From contig JANQGW010000183.1 in assembly GCA_028282905.1 (NCBI GenBank), positions 1 to 64,000 on the forward strand: a DNA stretch of 64,000 bases, in the 5' to 3' direction. Source of the stretch: Sedimentisphaerales bacterium. Its GTDB lineage: Bacteria > Planctomycetota > Phycisphaerae > Sedimentisphaerales > Anaerohalosphaeraceae. Of the stretch, positions 44,505 to 53,294 are shown piece by piece (positions within the stretch are counted from its first letter, which is position 1; each line of letters opens with the position of its first letter). Both the position numbers and the translations under genes were made by a program. Under the pieces are notes generated by a model that saw only the letters and a list, made by a program, of their open reading frames with translations, did no database searches and had not been told where the DNA came from.

Positions 44505-46043
44505 TTAGTTAACGAGGTTGGCAATGTTTGCGACCTGTTCGTCATCTTCTTCGTCTTCATCGTCGTCATCATCATCGTCATCGTCGGTCATGCTCAGACG
44601 TGTTTCCGGCGTACGAGGCGAGACAAAAATCGTATCATCCAGCATCCGTTGTTCTTCCGGTGTCAGAGCCGGTTCGTTAATCAGATGCGGAGTGATAAAG
44701 ATCACCAGTTCGCTGTTGGTGGTGCTTTCGCCTTCAAATCGGAACATCCCGCCCAGCAGGGGCAGATCGCCCAGCAGCGGCACCTTGTTGACCTGCGTGG
44801 TGACATCCTGCTTCTTGAGGCCGCCGATGACAACGGTCTGGCCGTCTCTGATCAGTGCGGTAGTGGTTTCTTCACGCGTGGCGACAATCGGCTGAGGACT
44901 GACGCCGTTGGTGCCCTGAATGACCACCGAACCGGTGACGACACTGAATTTCGGATTGAGATCCATCCGAATGAGTCCATCCCGCGTCAGGTGCGGTGTC
45001 ACACGCAGTTCCACGCCCACATCACGGAACGCCGTGGTACCGATGCTGCCGCCGGCACTGCTTTCGGTCAATTCCTGGTACGGAATTTCCTCGATGATCT
45101 TAATTTCGGCCCGCTCGTTGTCCAGCACCATGATTCGCGGGTTGGCCAGCAGCTTGGCGCGAATGTCTTCCTGAGAAGCATGGATGGCCATATCGATATT
45201 GACATGGTCATTGAGCACGCCAAAGCGAATCAGTGACTGGGTATCGGTCTTATTGGTATTACCGGAAAACACACCGGTGGTATGCGGGTCGGTCGAACTG
45301 CTTTGCAGTATATTGCCCAAGGTGCCGATCTGATCGCCCAGTGTGCCTCCATCCGGGACCGCCCCATAGCTGGTTGCCGTTCCGGCCTGCCATTCGACAC
45401 CGATATCCAGATTGTCCTGCGAGGAGATATCATAAATCTTCGACTCAACCAGAATCTGCGGTGTGACGCGGTCAATTTCATTGATGAAGCTATCAATCGC
45501 CTTGATCTTGCTTTCCACATCGGTGACGATGATATTGCTGGTGCCGGTACTGGCCGAGATCGAGCCGCGTTCGGAGATAAATTTCTTGAGGGCTTCTTCG
45601 ACCTGCTCCACATCGGCATAGGTAATCCGATAGACCTTGCTTTCGAGTCTTTCGCGGACATCCAGCACTTCATCCTTCGGCACCACACGTATCATGTTTT
45701 CGGTGGTAATATAGGTATAACCGTGAGCCTGAAGGATATTGCTGAGCGCTTCGGCCAGCGGGACATCGGTCAGTGTGGCGGTAACGGTCCCTTCGACCTT
45801 GGGGCTTTTGATGATGTCCACATCGGCCTGCTTGGCCATGATCATCAGCACATCGTCAATCGCGGTTTCCCGAAAATCAATGCTGATTTCCTGCTGCATC
45901 CGCTGCTGTACGGGTGACAACAGTTCGGGTTTTGCCTCGATGATGTCTGCCGATTCTTCCGCCGTCACTATACCGGCTGTCAGTACCAGTGACAGAACCA
46001 TCAGGATAACGGTCATTTTTCCGTGAATTCCCGTCGTTTCCAT
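44505..46043 (-). CDS. Secretin (PilQ/GspD-like) with Asp/Glu-rich C-terminal tail
   Basis: Forms the outer-membrane ring through which a pilus or pseudopilus substrate passes. 512 aa: signal peptide (MTVILMVLSLVLTAGIVTA), an STN-type domain (about 45-115: ISIDFRETAIDDVLMIMAKQ), an N1-type domain (VYRITYADVEQVEEALKKFI) and the secretin domain. The latter has LANPRIMVLDNERAEIKIIE, VELRVTPHLTRDGLIRMDL, GQTVVIGGLKKQ, VPLLGDLPLLGGMFR and LVIFITPHLI. After the pore domain comes a tail with an unbroken run of about 14 Asp/Glu residues, encoded by a GAY/GAR trinucleotide tract. Shorter than typical PilQ. Last gene of the locus. Confidence 0.92.
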   Translation of the reverse strand: METTGIHGKMTVILMVLSLVLTAGIVTAEESADIIEAKPELLSPVQQRMQQEISIDFRETAIDDVLMIMAKQADVDIIKSPKVEGTVTATLTDVPLAEALSNILQAHGYTYITTENMIRVVPKDEVLDVRERLESKVYRITYADVEQVEEALKKFISERGSISASTGTSNIIVTDVESKIKAIDSFINEIDRVTPQILVESKIYDISSQDNLDIGVEWQAGTATSYGAVPDGGTLGDQIGTLGNILQSSSTDPHTTGVFSGNTNKTDTQSLIRFGVLNDHVNIDMAIHASQEDIRAKLLANPRIMVLDNERAEIKIIEEIPYQELTESSAGGSIGTTAFRDVGVELRVTPHLTRDGLIRMDLNPKFSVVTGSVVIQGTNGVSPQPIVATREETTTALIRDGQTVVIGGLKKQDVTTQVNKVPLLGDLPLLGGMFRFEGESTTNSELVIFITPHLINEPALTPEEQRMLDDTIFVSPRTPETRLSMTDDDDDDDDDEDEEDDEQVANIANLVN

Positions 46044-46086
46044 GTCTTTTCCCTTTCCGTTTATCGCTGTCTTTCAATTATTCCTT

Positions 46087-46878
46087 TTAACGCTGTACCG
46101 ATTGTGTCCAGCGTTTTCCATCTTTTTCAAATTCGACGGACTCTTTGCTGATTGTCACGACTGTGGTTCCGTCGATAGTTTCACCCTGTGCCACAATCTT
46201 CTCGTTGACAATCGCGGTCGGCCGGGTTTTGCTGAAGACGATTCCCTTGACGACCAGTTCGCCGGTCGGTTCATCATCAGAGACCTCTGCCGCGACGGTT
46301 TTGGGGGCGGTCTTCATGGGATTACGCAGCGTTTCCGGCAGCGGCTGGGGGCTGTGCCATTGAAGCGGCGTTTGATCGTCCACGACCGTTTGAGATGTCT
46401 GCTCGGTGTCAGTGTTTCCGCCGGCGGTCGCTTCGCTTTGACCGAGTCCGCCCAGCGAAACAAACAATACCGTCGCAAATACCAGTGACAGCACGCCGAC
46501 CATCACGGTCATCTTTTTCTGATGGGCGTCCATTTTTCCGCTGCTTGAGCCGGTGATCGTCTTTTTAAGGTGACCGGACTTCTGAGCAGCTGCTTTGGCC
46601 CTGGACGAAGACTGTGTCCGGTTCAAAGGACGCGGGCGCATTGCCGGGGCCGCGGGCGTATGAATCGCCTCGGTTGGCGCTTCCGCCATCCGCTGCGCCA
46701 GTGACGGCTTGGGGGCGTCCGTTACGGCAGTCTGCGGCGGGGTCTGGGCTTCTTCGACCGTGTCGGCCGGCTCTACCGGCGCTGTCTGAGGCGGCAGCGT
46801 CGGTTCGGCATCCGTCACCGGGATCGGGGCCTCGTTAAATATGGACGAAATCTGTTTTTGTAATCCTGACTTTCTCAT
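46087..46878 (-). CDS. GspB/PilP-like inner-membrane protein
   Basis: 263 aa. Cytoplasmic Pro/Ala-rich N-terminus of about 110 residues, a membrane helix around 127-147 (MVGVLSLVFATVLFVSLGG), a linker, and a C-terminal beta domain (ELVVKGIVFSKTRPTAIVNE, VEFEKDGKRWTQ). Such domains in GspB, PulC and PilP bind the secretin's N-terminal domains, which fits the secretin gene 43 bp downstream. Its start lies within the 3' end of the ParA-like gene (44-bp overlap), so translation is coupled. Confidence 0.75.
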   Translation of the reverse strand: MRKSGLQKQISSIFNEAPIPVTDAEPTLPPQTAPVEPADTVEEAQTPPQTAVTDAPKPSLAQRMAEAPTEAIHTPAAPAMRPRPLNRTQSSSRAKAAAQKSGHLKKTITGSSSGKMDAHQKKMTVMVGVLSLVFATVLFVSLGGLGQSEATAGGNTDTEQTSQTVVDDQTPLQWHSPQPLPETLRNPMKTAPKTVAAEVSDDEPTGELVVKGIVFSKTRPTAIVNEKIVAQGETIDGTTVVTISKESVEFEKDGKRWTQSVQR

Positions 46879-47629
46879 GGCAAATCTCTTCTGCTAATTG
46901 GTTATATTCTACCGCTCCGTTACTTCTCGGGTCATAGGTCATTACCGACTGACCAGCACTGGGGGCTTCGGCCAGACGAACACTGCGGTGAATGACCGTC
47001 TCAAATACAAGGTTTCCAAAATACTCGCGCATCTGACGCTGAACATCAGCACTGAGCCGGGTTCGACGCTCGGCCAGCGTCAGTAAAATGCCGCCGATCT
47101 TCAATCCCGGTGTAAACCGTTCCCGCACAATATCCAGCGTCTCCAGCACCTGCTTGAGACCTTCGATGGCATAGTAATGCGTCTGCACGGGAACAATAAC
47201 TTCATCGGAAGCGATCAGGGCATTCAGTGTCAGCAGACTTAGTGACGGCGAGCAGTCAATAATGCAGAAATCGAAATACGGCTCTACAGCCGCCAGGCGA
47301 TTTCGCAGAACATATTCACGGTCCGCCATCGATGACAGTTTGGATTCGGCTCCGCTGAGCAGTACGTTGCACGGCGCGACCATCAGCGATTCGATCTGTG
47401 TGCTCAGTAAAATCTGCGGCAGGCGAAGCGTCGGATCGACCAGTACATCATAGATGGTTTTTTCAATGTTCTCAGGTACGCCGCCCAGGCCCAGTGTGGC
47501 ATGTCCCTGGGGGTCCAAATCGACGACCAGTGTCCGGTAGCCGTGCTGGGCCAGTGCTGCGCCTAAGTTGACTGCTGTGGTTGTCTTTCCGCAGCCGCCC
47601 TTCTGATTGGTTATCGCAATCGTCCTCAC
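46835..47629 (-). CDS. ParA/Soj-family ATPase inside the pilus locus
   Basis: 264 aa. Deviant Walker A motif QKGGCGKTTT (residues 9-18) with the signature Lys (K10), Walker A' LVVDLDPQGHATLGL and Walker B DFCIIDCSPSLSLLTLNALI, as in chromosome/plasmid partition ParA and in positioning ATPases. No ParB or parS-like element is seen nearby. Its overlap with the GspB/PilP-like gene and its place between pilO and the secretin suggest it positions the pilus or secretion machine in the cell rather than segregating DNA. This is inference by context. Confidence 0.9.
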   Translation of the reverse strand: MRTIAITNQKGGCGKTTTAVNLGAALAQHGYRTLVVDLDPQGHATLGLGGVPENIEKTIYDVLVDPTLRLPQILLSTQIESLMVAPCNVLLSGAESKLSSMADREYVLRNRLAAVEPYFDFCIIDCSPSLSLLTLNALIASDEVIVPVQTHYYAIEGLKQVLETLDIVRERFTPGLKIGGILLTLAERRTRLSADVQRQMREYFGNLVFETVIHRSVRLAEAPSAGQSVMTYDPRSNGAVEYNQLAEEICHEKVRITKTDFVHI

Positions 47630-47701
47630 AATACGTCTTCCTGTCTTTATCCATTTCCTGTTCGACCCATCGGCTGCAAACGCCGAATTGATGTGGGGGC
47701 A

Positions 47702-48307
47702 TCAATTCATTGCAACGGGACGGGACTGTTTCTCTGTCCTGGCTAAAAAGGACAGTTCCATTTTCACTTTATGCTTTGCCTTGCCCTGGTCGGCCCGGCG
47801 GATCACCAAATCCTCTACAAACACGACGGGTGTCGATTGTTCCAGCCGATTTACAAACTGGAGGAACTGTTCGTAGGAGGCCTCGAACTCGACCTGCAGC
47901 CATGCCTCGGTGAGATGTTTGCTTTTTTCCACGGTCGAAAGTTTCTGGAGGTCAAGCTGTTTGCTGGAGAAATCGGACAAGCCCAATTCGGCCGCCTTTT
48001 TACCGATCTCAAAGACCAGTGCGGTCACATCGTCGGTCGGCAGTGAATACTGCTGAATCTGATGCTGAACCTCGTCCAATTGCTGCTGTGCTTTCTGTCG
48101 CACTGTTTCCCGGCTGGCCAGGTCCGCCACTTCGCGCTGCTGGCGGCTTTCATTAAACTGACTTTCTATCCGCGCCAACACCTCTTTTTGCGGCAGATGG
48201 AAAAACAGAATACCGGCTCCCAGCAGCAGCAAGCACGCTGCCCAGAGCACTGCCAGAAACAGCTTAAATTTCGTTATTTTTTTTGTGTGTGATTTCTTCA
48301 TGGTCAT
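47702..48307 (-). CDS. pilO: PilO-like inner-membrane assembly protein
   Basis: ATG 48307 chosen since it overlaps the pilN stop as ATGA (the track begins at 48328). 201 aa: short cytoplasmic N-terminus, membrane helix (FLAVLWAACLLLLGAGILFF), coiled coil (EVLARIESQFNESRQQRE, QKAQQQLDEVQHQIQQY) and a ferredoxin-like domain (LQVEFEASYEQFLQFVNRLE). This is the PilO layout; sequence similarity is weak as usual for PilO. Partner of PilN and PilM in the alignment complex. Confidence 0.8.
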   Translation of the reverse strand: MTMKKSHTKKITKFKLFLAVLWAACLLLLGAGILFFHLPQKEVLARIESQFNESRQQREVADLASRETVRQKAQQQLDEVQHQIQQYSLPTDDVTALVFEIGKKAAELGLSDFSSKQLDLQKLSTVEKSKHLTEAWLQVEFEASYEQFLQFVNRLEQSTPVVFVEDLVIRRADQGKAKHKVKMELSFLARTEKQSRPVAMN

Positions 48308-48945
48308 CTCTGTTCGCGAAGAATACATTCAATTTCATAATACGTTGCAGAACGGCCGTCCACGGTTCCCTGCTGCTGGGCCGTCATTGTAAAATCGACA
48401 AATGTCTGTGCCAGCGTTTCGGAAGACTTGAGCTGATCCACATATTCCCGAACCAACTGGTCATTGCCTTCGGCGTCAAATCCGCACAGCACGACTTTCA
48501 AATCCCTCTCGATGACCAGCCGCTGAATCATTGCATCGGTTTTAGCGTCTTTAACCTTTTCGAGCTGGGGTTGCCGGTCCAGTTCCGCTTCGTAAATAAA
48601 AATCGTTTCGGGAAGCTGCTGGGCGAACTCAACCAGCCAGTCGCTGACCTGGACCCGGTAACACAATCCCCCCGTCAGGTCATTCATACAGCGTTTTGCC
48701 TCTGCGATCTGCGAGTTAATCTGCTGATAGACTTTCATATTTTTAGCTGAGGCTTCGATGACGTCCCGATTATCCTGAACGGCCGCCTGCTGAGTTTCGG
48801 CCAATATGCAATCCTGCTGGTAACTGACCGCCCAGGCCCCAACTGCCATAATGGGAATCAATACCGCGACAATCTTGGCCAGTATTCGTTTGGGACTGCC
48901 CTTTTGAGGTCGTCCCCTTCCTTTGAGTAAATCAATCGAAAACAT
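48304..48945 (-). CDS. pilN: PilN-like inner-membrane assembly protein
   Basis: 213 aa. Begins with MFSIDLLKGRGRP, the counterpart of the conserved N-terminal motif by which PilN binds PilM, then a membrane helix (ILAKIVAVLIPIMAVGAWAV), a coiled coil and a PilN-type domain (VSDWLVEFAQQLPETIFIYE). The start is 1 bp after the pilM stop and the end overlaps pilO by 4 bp. Confidence 0.82.
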   Translation of the reverse strand: MFSIDLLKGRGRPQKGSPKRILAKIVAVLIPIMAVGAWAVSYQQDCILAETQQAAVQDNRDVIEASAKNMKVYQQINSQIAEAKRCMNDLTGGLCYRVQVSDWLVEFAQQLPETIFIYEAELDRQPQLEKVKDAKTDAMIQRLVIERDLKVVLCGFDAEGNDQLVREYVDQLKSSETLAQTFVDFTMTAQQQGTVDGRSATYYEIECILREQR

Positions 48946-48946
48946 G

Positions 48947-50029
48947 TTAAATTGTCCTCATTGCCAGACCGGTCGCCGTTGCCCAGGCTGAGCCGCCGGT
49001 CTTTAACAGTTCATTTCCTTCTTTGCCCGCGTCACAGCGAATCGTATCAAACGGGTTGAAAAGTTTGACTTCTACTGACAGGGCATCGGTCAGAAATTCG
49101 ACAAATGTATCCACCAGTGAAAATCCGCCGCACAGGTAAATTGTTTCCACCCCAGCGCCTTTTTCCTGGAAGGAGTAAAAACGCAGGGTTTCATTAACCG
49201 CGGTTGCCAACGGGCGAATCGCATCATTCATCGCCAGCAGCACCTTGTTCTTTACCTCGTCATCGGCCTGACTGTCGCTCAGTGCCTGGCGAACCTGGTC
49301 CTGCGAAATCTCGGCATTGTCGCTGATGGCCTTGATGATATCAGTGCCGGCGATATTCAAATCACGCACGAACGGCAGACCATCCTGCCCATAGATCACC
49401 ACGTGCGTATAGGTCGCTCCCACGTCAATGATGGCGATCGTCGTGGCAGCATCCAACGGCTGCAGTGTGGTCAGGCAATTAATCAGGGCCAGGGCACCGG
49501 CATCCACCAGAATCGTCCGGCCGCCGGCGTTGTTGATTATTTGTGTTTTTTCCTTCACCGCATCGCTGGTGGAGACCACCATCAAGCCATGGCGACGCAC
49601 CGCGGCAGCTTCTTTTTCCTCCGGGGTCAAGTCGGGTACTTCGACCAACTGGTAATCCAGCACACTGTGCTTGTCATCGAACGGACAGACCTGACGGGCC
49701 TCAAACTGAACGGCCTGATCGATTGCCACTTCCGGCAAGGCCGGAAATTTGAAGCCTCGCACTACGACCTGGGAGCCTTCCAGTCCGCAGACGACATTGC
49801 GGCTGCTGACGCCGGCTTTATCGAAACAGCGTTTAACAGCCGTAGTCACAGCGGCCTGCTGTTCTTTTTCATCGTCGCCGGTGCTTTCGATCTCTTCCTG
49901 AATTGCCAGCGACGCTGTATATCCCTTTGCGTCTTTGAGTAAACGCACCAGCTTGACCGAGGCGGTACCAATATCCAATCCCACCAGTTCAATCTGCGTT
50001 TGTAATTTGTTTAATACGTTCGCAAGCAT
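48947..50029 (-). CDS. pilM: PilM-like actin-fold ATPase of pilus assembly
   Basis: 360 aa, cytoplasmic. Actin/FtsA-like nucleotide-binding fold: phosphate-1 VGLDIGTASVKLVRL, ALPEVAIDQAVQFEARQVCP, phosphate-2 TIAIIDVGATYTHVVIYGQD and the adenosine region IYLCGGFSLVDTFVEFL. Binds the N-terminus of PilN. Its presence points to a type IV pilus-like machine rather than a classical GspL-based type II system. Confidence 0.9.
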   Translation of the reverse strand: MLANVLNKLQTQIELVGLDIGTASVKLVRLLKDAKGYTASLAIQEEIESTGDDEKEQQAAVTTAVKRCFDKAGVSSRNVVCGLEGSQVVVRGFKFPALPEVAIDQAVQFEARQVCPFDDKHSVLDYQLVEVPDLTPEEKEAAAVRRHGLMVVSTSDAVKEKTQIINNAGGRTILVDAGALALINCLTTLQPLDAATTIAIIDVGATYTHVVIYGQDGLPFVRDLNIAGTDIIKAISDNAEISQDQVRQALSDSQADDEVKNKVLLAMNDAIRPLATAVNETLRFYSFQEKGAGVETIYLCGGFSLVDTFVEFLTDALSVEVKLFNPFDTIRCDAGKEGNELLKTGGSAWATATGLAMRTI

Positions 50030-50204
50030 TGTTCAATCCCATTCTTCTCTGTCCGATCAGTGTATTGTCTTTGCTGTTTTGTTTTATCGGACCCACAGTC
50101 TTTCGTATTCAGTTTCCAGCAGAATATCGGTTTATCCGCCGGTTGACTTAATCAACTCTTTTTGGAAAAGGGCGCTGTTCGGCTGATTTTCACGACTCCG
50201 CCGA

Positions 50205-51920
50205 TCAGGAACCATCGAGGCTCGCCCGATAATCATTCCAGCCGCCCGGTAAGGGCAGATATTTTCCCTTCATCCAGATATTGCCCGGCAGCAGTCCTTC
50301 GAGCAGCCGGTCATCAAAATAGTAATACTTCAGGTAGCCGTTGGAGGAATCCGGAAATGACAGTTTGGACGGGTCCGTGCCGACAATGCCCCGGATCACC
50401 TCGGTAATCGCCCCGCGCAAAACCAATTTATGATAGCCGTAGGTCGTTGGCGAGGTCATACGACGGGCACCAACATGTTCGGCTCCCCATCCGCCGCCGC
50501 CGACGGTAATCGCCGCTTCCACAATCATACTGGAGGGCAGCTTCCGGTACGAACCGTCCGGCTGGCCAACAGGAACATAACGAAAATTGCTGTCATTGAG
50601 CGGGTTTCCACCGTCAATGTAAGAATACTTTGGCATGCCGGGGTCAACGACTTTGATGACGCCCTGTGCCATCAATCCCAATACATTTGTATTGTCAGAG
50701 GCCGGTTTGGCGCCATCTCTGGCCCCGTCCACCATAATACTGTCCGCTACCCAAATATTGCCGGTGGCTACAATAGTAACCTGTCCTTTAATTAGCTGAT
50801 TATTATCGTGAAGTGAATTATCGCCGCCGATAATGACATTTCCGTCCACGAAAATCTGTCCGCCGGGAGCCGATTTGTATCCGCCGTAGTCCTGCTGGAC
50901 GTAGGTATCGGTTAAATTATATGTCACCGGCAGTTCAGAGGTCGGCCGGACATGGTATGAATAGATATCATAACGAGCATAGGAGTCCAACTTGTCCGGA
51001 TTATCGATCTTGTAATCATACGTCCGTGCACCGGAGGTGCGTGTGTCCTGGTAGCCCCTGACGCCGCAGTTATTCGTGATGCGAACTTTGCCCACACCGC
51101 TATCCACGAAAAATTCCAACTGGACAGCGGCGTTCGGATTTGCCAGAGGGGCTTTGGTCTGTGGTGTAAACTGGAAAGCCGGCGCAGTGCTGTCACGAAA
51201 GCGAACGACTTTTTGTTTTACCACGGAGACCTGTGAAATTTTGTTGTCCGGCTGATTGAAATAGACACCGCCTTTGAAGTTATCCATCAGGTCACTGTAT
51301 TTATCAGACCCGCCGGATGAATGACGCCCCTCGCCCATGCCTACTCTTCGCTTGAACGTCGGGCCGCTGCCTTTAACATATAAGTCGCGAACGCTGTCAT
51401 CAGGCGCTCCGTGACTGTTGACATGGATGGGGATATCGATGATTTCGCTGGAAGTAAAGGGCCACGGCACTGATCCGGATGCGCCGCTCGGCACCCGATG
51501 CGGCGACTCCCATCCGCTGATATTCTGAATCAGATAGGCGTCAATGACTCGCTGCGATTGGCCGCAAAGACCTTTTGACGTGATATGATAGACCGGCATG
51601 GAGCCGATAAATTTTGAAAACTGGATACTGTATTTTGAGTTGCTGTTGGGAAACGACAAGCCTCCTGTCGTGCCGCTGACGCCCTGGCTAAGGGCATACA
51701 GCATATCCGGCTGCTGGCTCATCCAGAAAACGGCCTTTTCGTACGCCGCCTCGGCCGAAACGGTTGCCACCGCCTCCTGTTTCAGGCGGACCGTTTGCAT
51801 CCGACTGCCAAACGCCGATTTGATAATTCCATAGCCAAGGATCGTGAGGATTAAAACAAGCACCATCACAATCACCAACACCGACCCTCTTTGATTTGTT
51901 GACACCTGTGCTTTGTTCAT
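50205..51920 (-). CDS. PilX-like large minor-pilin protein, cassette 2
   Basis: ATG 51920 chosen: GAGGGAA lies 6 nt upstream (track 51956). 571 aa. N-terminal membrane segment after basic residues (GSVLVIVMVLVLILTILGYG), then SAEAAYEKAVFWMSQQPDML, as in PilX-type proteins, which lack the usual Gly-Phe cleavage site. The middle region has short beta repeats (GGQIFVDGNVIIGGDNSLHD, IVATGNIWVADSIMVDGA), suggesting a beta-helix. The C-terminus shares VIEAAITVGGGGWGAE and LRGAITEVIRGIVGT with the protein at 53295-55139, so the two are paralogues. The gap to pilM (50030-50204) shows nothing notable. Confidence 0.75.
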   Translation of the reverse strand: MNKAQVSTNQRGSVLVIVMVLVLILTILGYGIIKSAFGSRMQTVRLKQEAVATVSAEAAYEKAVFWMSQQPDMLYALSQGVSGTTGGLSFPNSNSKYSIQFSKFIGSMPVYHITSKGLCGQSQRVIDAYLIQNISGWESPHRVPSGASGSVPWPFTSSEIIDIPIHVNSHGAPDDSVRDLYVKGSGPTFKRRVGMGEGRHSSGGSDKYSDLMDNFKGGVYFNQPDNKISQVSVVKQKVVRFRDSTAPAFQFTPQTKAPLANPNAAVQLEFFVDSGVGKVRITNNCGVRGYQDTRTSGARTYDYKIDNPDKLDSYARYDIYSYHVRPTSELPVTYNLTDTYVQQDYGGYKSAPGGQIFVDGNVIIGGDNSLHDNNQLIKGQVTIVATGNIWVADSIMVDGARDGAKPASDNTNVLGLMAQGVIKVVDPGMPKYSYIDGGNPLNDSNFRYVPVGQPDGSYRKLPSSMIVEAAITVGGGGWGAEHVGARRMTSPTTYGYHKLVLRGAITEVIRGIVGTDPSKLSFPDSSNGYLKYYYFDDRLLEGLLPGNIWMKGKYLPLPGGWNDYRASLDGS

Positions 51921-51943
51921 TTTGTATTCCCTCTTATCGATTG

Positions 51944-52621
51944 TTACTGGGGCCACATGATCCGCAAAAACGTCGCGGTTCGCACTTCGACGGTTTCGCC
52001 GTCATCGCCCTGAATCGTTAAATTCATCCGAACGGCGCCGCTACCAACGCCTCCCAGGACGGTATGGCTGAATATTTCATCATTCGAGGTCGTGTCAACC
52101 CCTCTGGCCAGTACCTCCGTTCGCGTCGCCGAAGAAATCCGCAGTCCACCGCTGCTGACACCGCCGGTGTCGCCGGATACCTTTCCGTAATCGGCCTTCA
52201 ATTCCTTGCCGTCCAGATAAAACAGGACATAATGGGTTCCGGTGTTTGAAATATCCATCACGTCGGCCTTGGCGGATGCCGGGTTGAAGGGCGTGGCCCA
52301 GTAGCGGAATTCAACCGCCTGACCGGCGGCAATTGTCTGTCCGTCAGGCGGAACCGCCCGGCTAAACGTTCCATTAGCTACTTTATACACTTTATAGTTT
52401 GCGCGGTTAGACCGGCGTCCCAAGGCGGAAAACGCCGCTGAGACTGCCATGGAATCCTGACGATGCACACTGTTGACATTTTCGTAGGTTTGCTGCCAGC
52501 CTCGATTGCCGCCGGCCAACAGAATGCCGACCGCCAGAAACGGGATGACCAACAGAATCATCACCACTACCAGTTCCATCTGGGTAAAGCCTGAACATCT
52601 TATTTTCTGAATATATTTCAC
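51944..52621 (-). CDS. PilW/GspJ-like minor pilin, cassette 2
   Basis: 225 aa from a GTG with AAGGAG 8 nt upstream. Prepilin N-terminus SGFTQMELVVVMILLVIPFL, a variant of the G-FTLxE site with Gln and Met. Followed by NSVHRQDSMAVSAAFSALGR and a beta-rich body. Clear paralogue of the gene at 55155-55826 (RQDSL, RKSNRHHYNVYSV, AVEFRYW, ATLLRVTWPK). Confidence 0.82.
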   Translation of the reverse strand: MKYIQKIRCSGFTQMELVVVMILLVIPFLAVGILLAGGNRGWQQTYENVNSVHRQDSMAVSAAFSALGRRSNRANYKVYKVANGTFSRAVPPDGQTIAAGQAVEFRYWATPFNPASAKADVMDISNTGTHYVLFYLDGKELKADYGKVSGDTGGVSSGGLRISSATRTEVLARGVDTTSNDEIFSHTVLGGVGSGAVRMNLTIQGDDGETVEVRTATFLRIMWPQ

Positions 52622-52636
52622 CGGACAATCTCCTTT

Positions 52637-53158
52637 CTATCCACCCGCCTGGTCCAAGCGAACATAAGCGGTCATGACATAGATTGGATCGCTAATTTCA
52701 AGGTCTCCCTGTGTGAAATCTGAACGCCAGCGAATGATGGTTTGAATCTGGCGCAAGGTAACGCTGGCTACCGGGTCGGTATCCACATTGGTATAATTCG
52801 TCCGAACGAGCATTGGTAAATCGTCAACGGTCACCTTATACTGATTCGCTCCGGAGGCGGTGAATCCCATCTTTAAATCCACAGGGCTATACTGATCATT
52901 ACCTCCCCGGCTTTTCCAGTCTTCCAGAATCAGTTGGGCCGTTCGCATTGCCGTCTGTTCGGCCTGGGTCATGCGAATCTGCCTGGCGGCATGAAACTGA
53001 TAGTGCATTGCCCCGGCGGCGGTCACCGCCAGAACGACAATGGCAATAATCAGCTCCAGCATACTGAAGCCACTTCGGGCAATGGGAGTTTGTTTCGGTG
53101 GTGTTCGATCAGTAGATGCGTTCCCATGTACATCGATTTTTTTGTCTATCGCTGTCAT
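52637..53158 (-). CDS. PilV/GspI-like minor pilin, cassette 2
   Basis: 173 aa with a long 29-residue leader before the prepilin site (RSGFSMLELIIAIVVLAVTA). Then HYQFHAARQIRMTQAEQTAM and LILEDWKSRGGNDQYSPVDL, matching QFHAVQRSRMAQAKMSATQL and LENWKVRGGSDHYDP of the gene at 55828-56283. GAGG before the ATG. The 136-bp gap upstream contains no dispersed repeat. Confidence 0.82.
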   Translation of the reverse strand: MTAIDKKIDVHGNASTDRTPPKQTPIARSGFSMLELIIAIVVLAVTAAGAMHYQFHAARQIRMTQAEQTAMRTAQLILEDWKSRGGNDQYSPVDLKMGFTASGANQYKVTVDDLPMLVRTNYTNVDTDPVASVTLRQIQTIIRWRSDFTQGDLEISDPIYVMTAYVRLDQAGG

Positions 53159-53294
53159 TGTTAAACCTCGCCTTTCTATCCCTCCTCAGCTTAATTCTAC
53201 AGCTATTGGCGCTTCGGCGATTGACGGGTCAAGGTTAATGTAATTTTAAGAAATAACCTTAAGGGCATTTTTTGCCCCGATTTCAGCGATGGGA

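Noticed and set aside
50140-50165. GTTGACTTAATCAAC palindrome after pilM as another MarR operator
   Set aside because: The spacing is GTTGA-5-TCAAC, not the GTTGAC-3-GTCAAC of the two real copies, and it sits between pilus genes.
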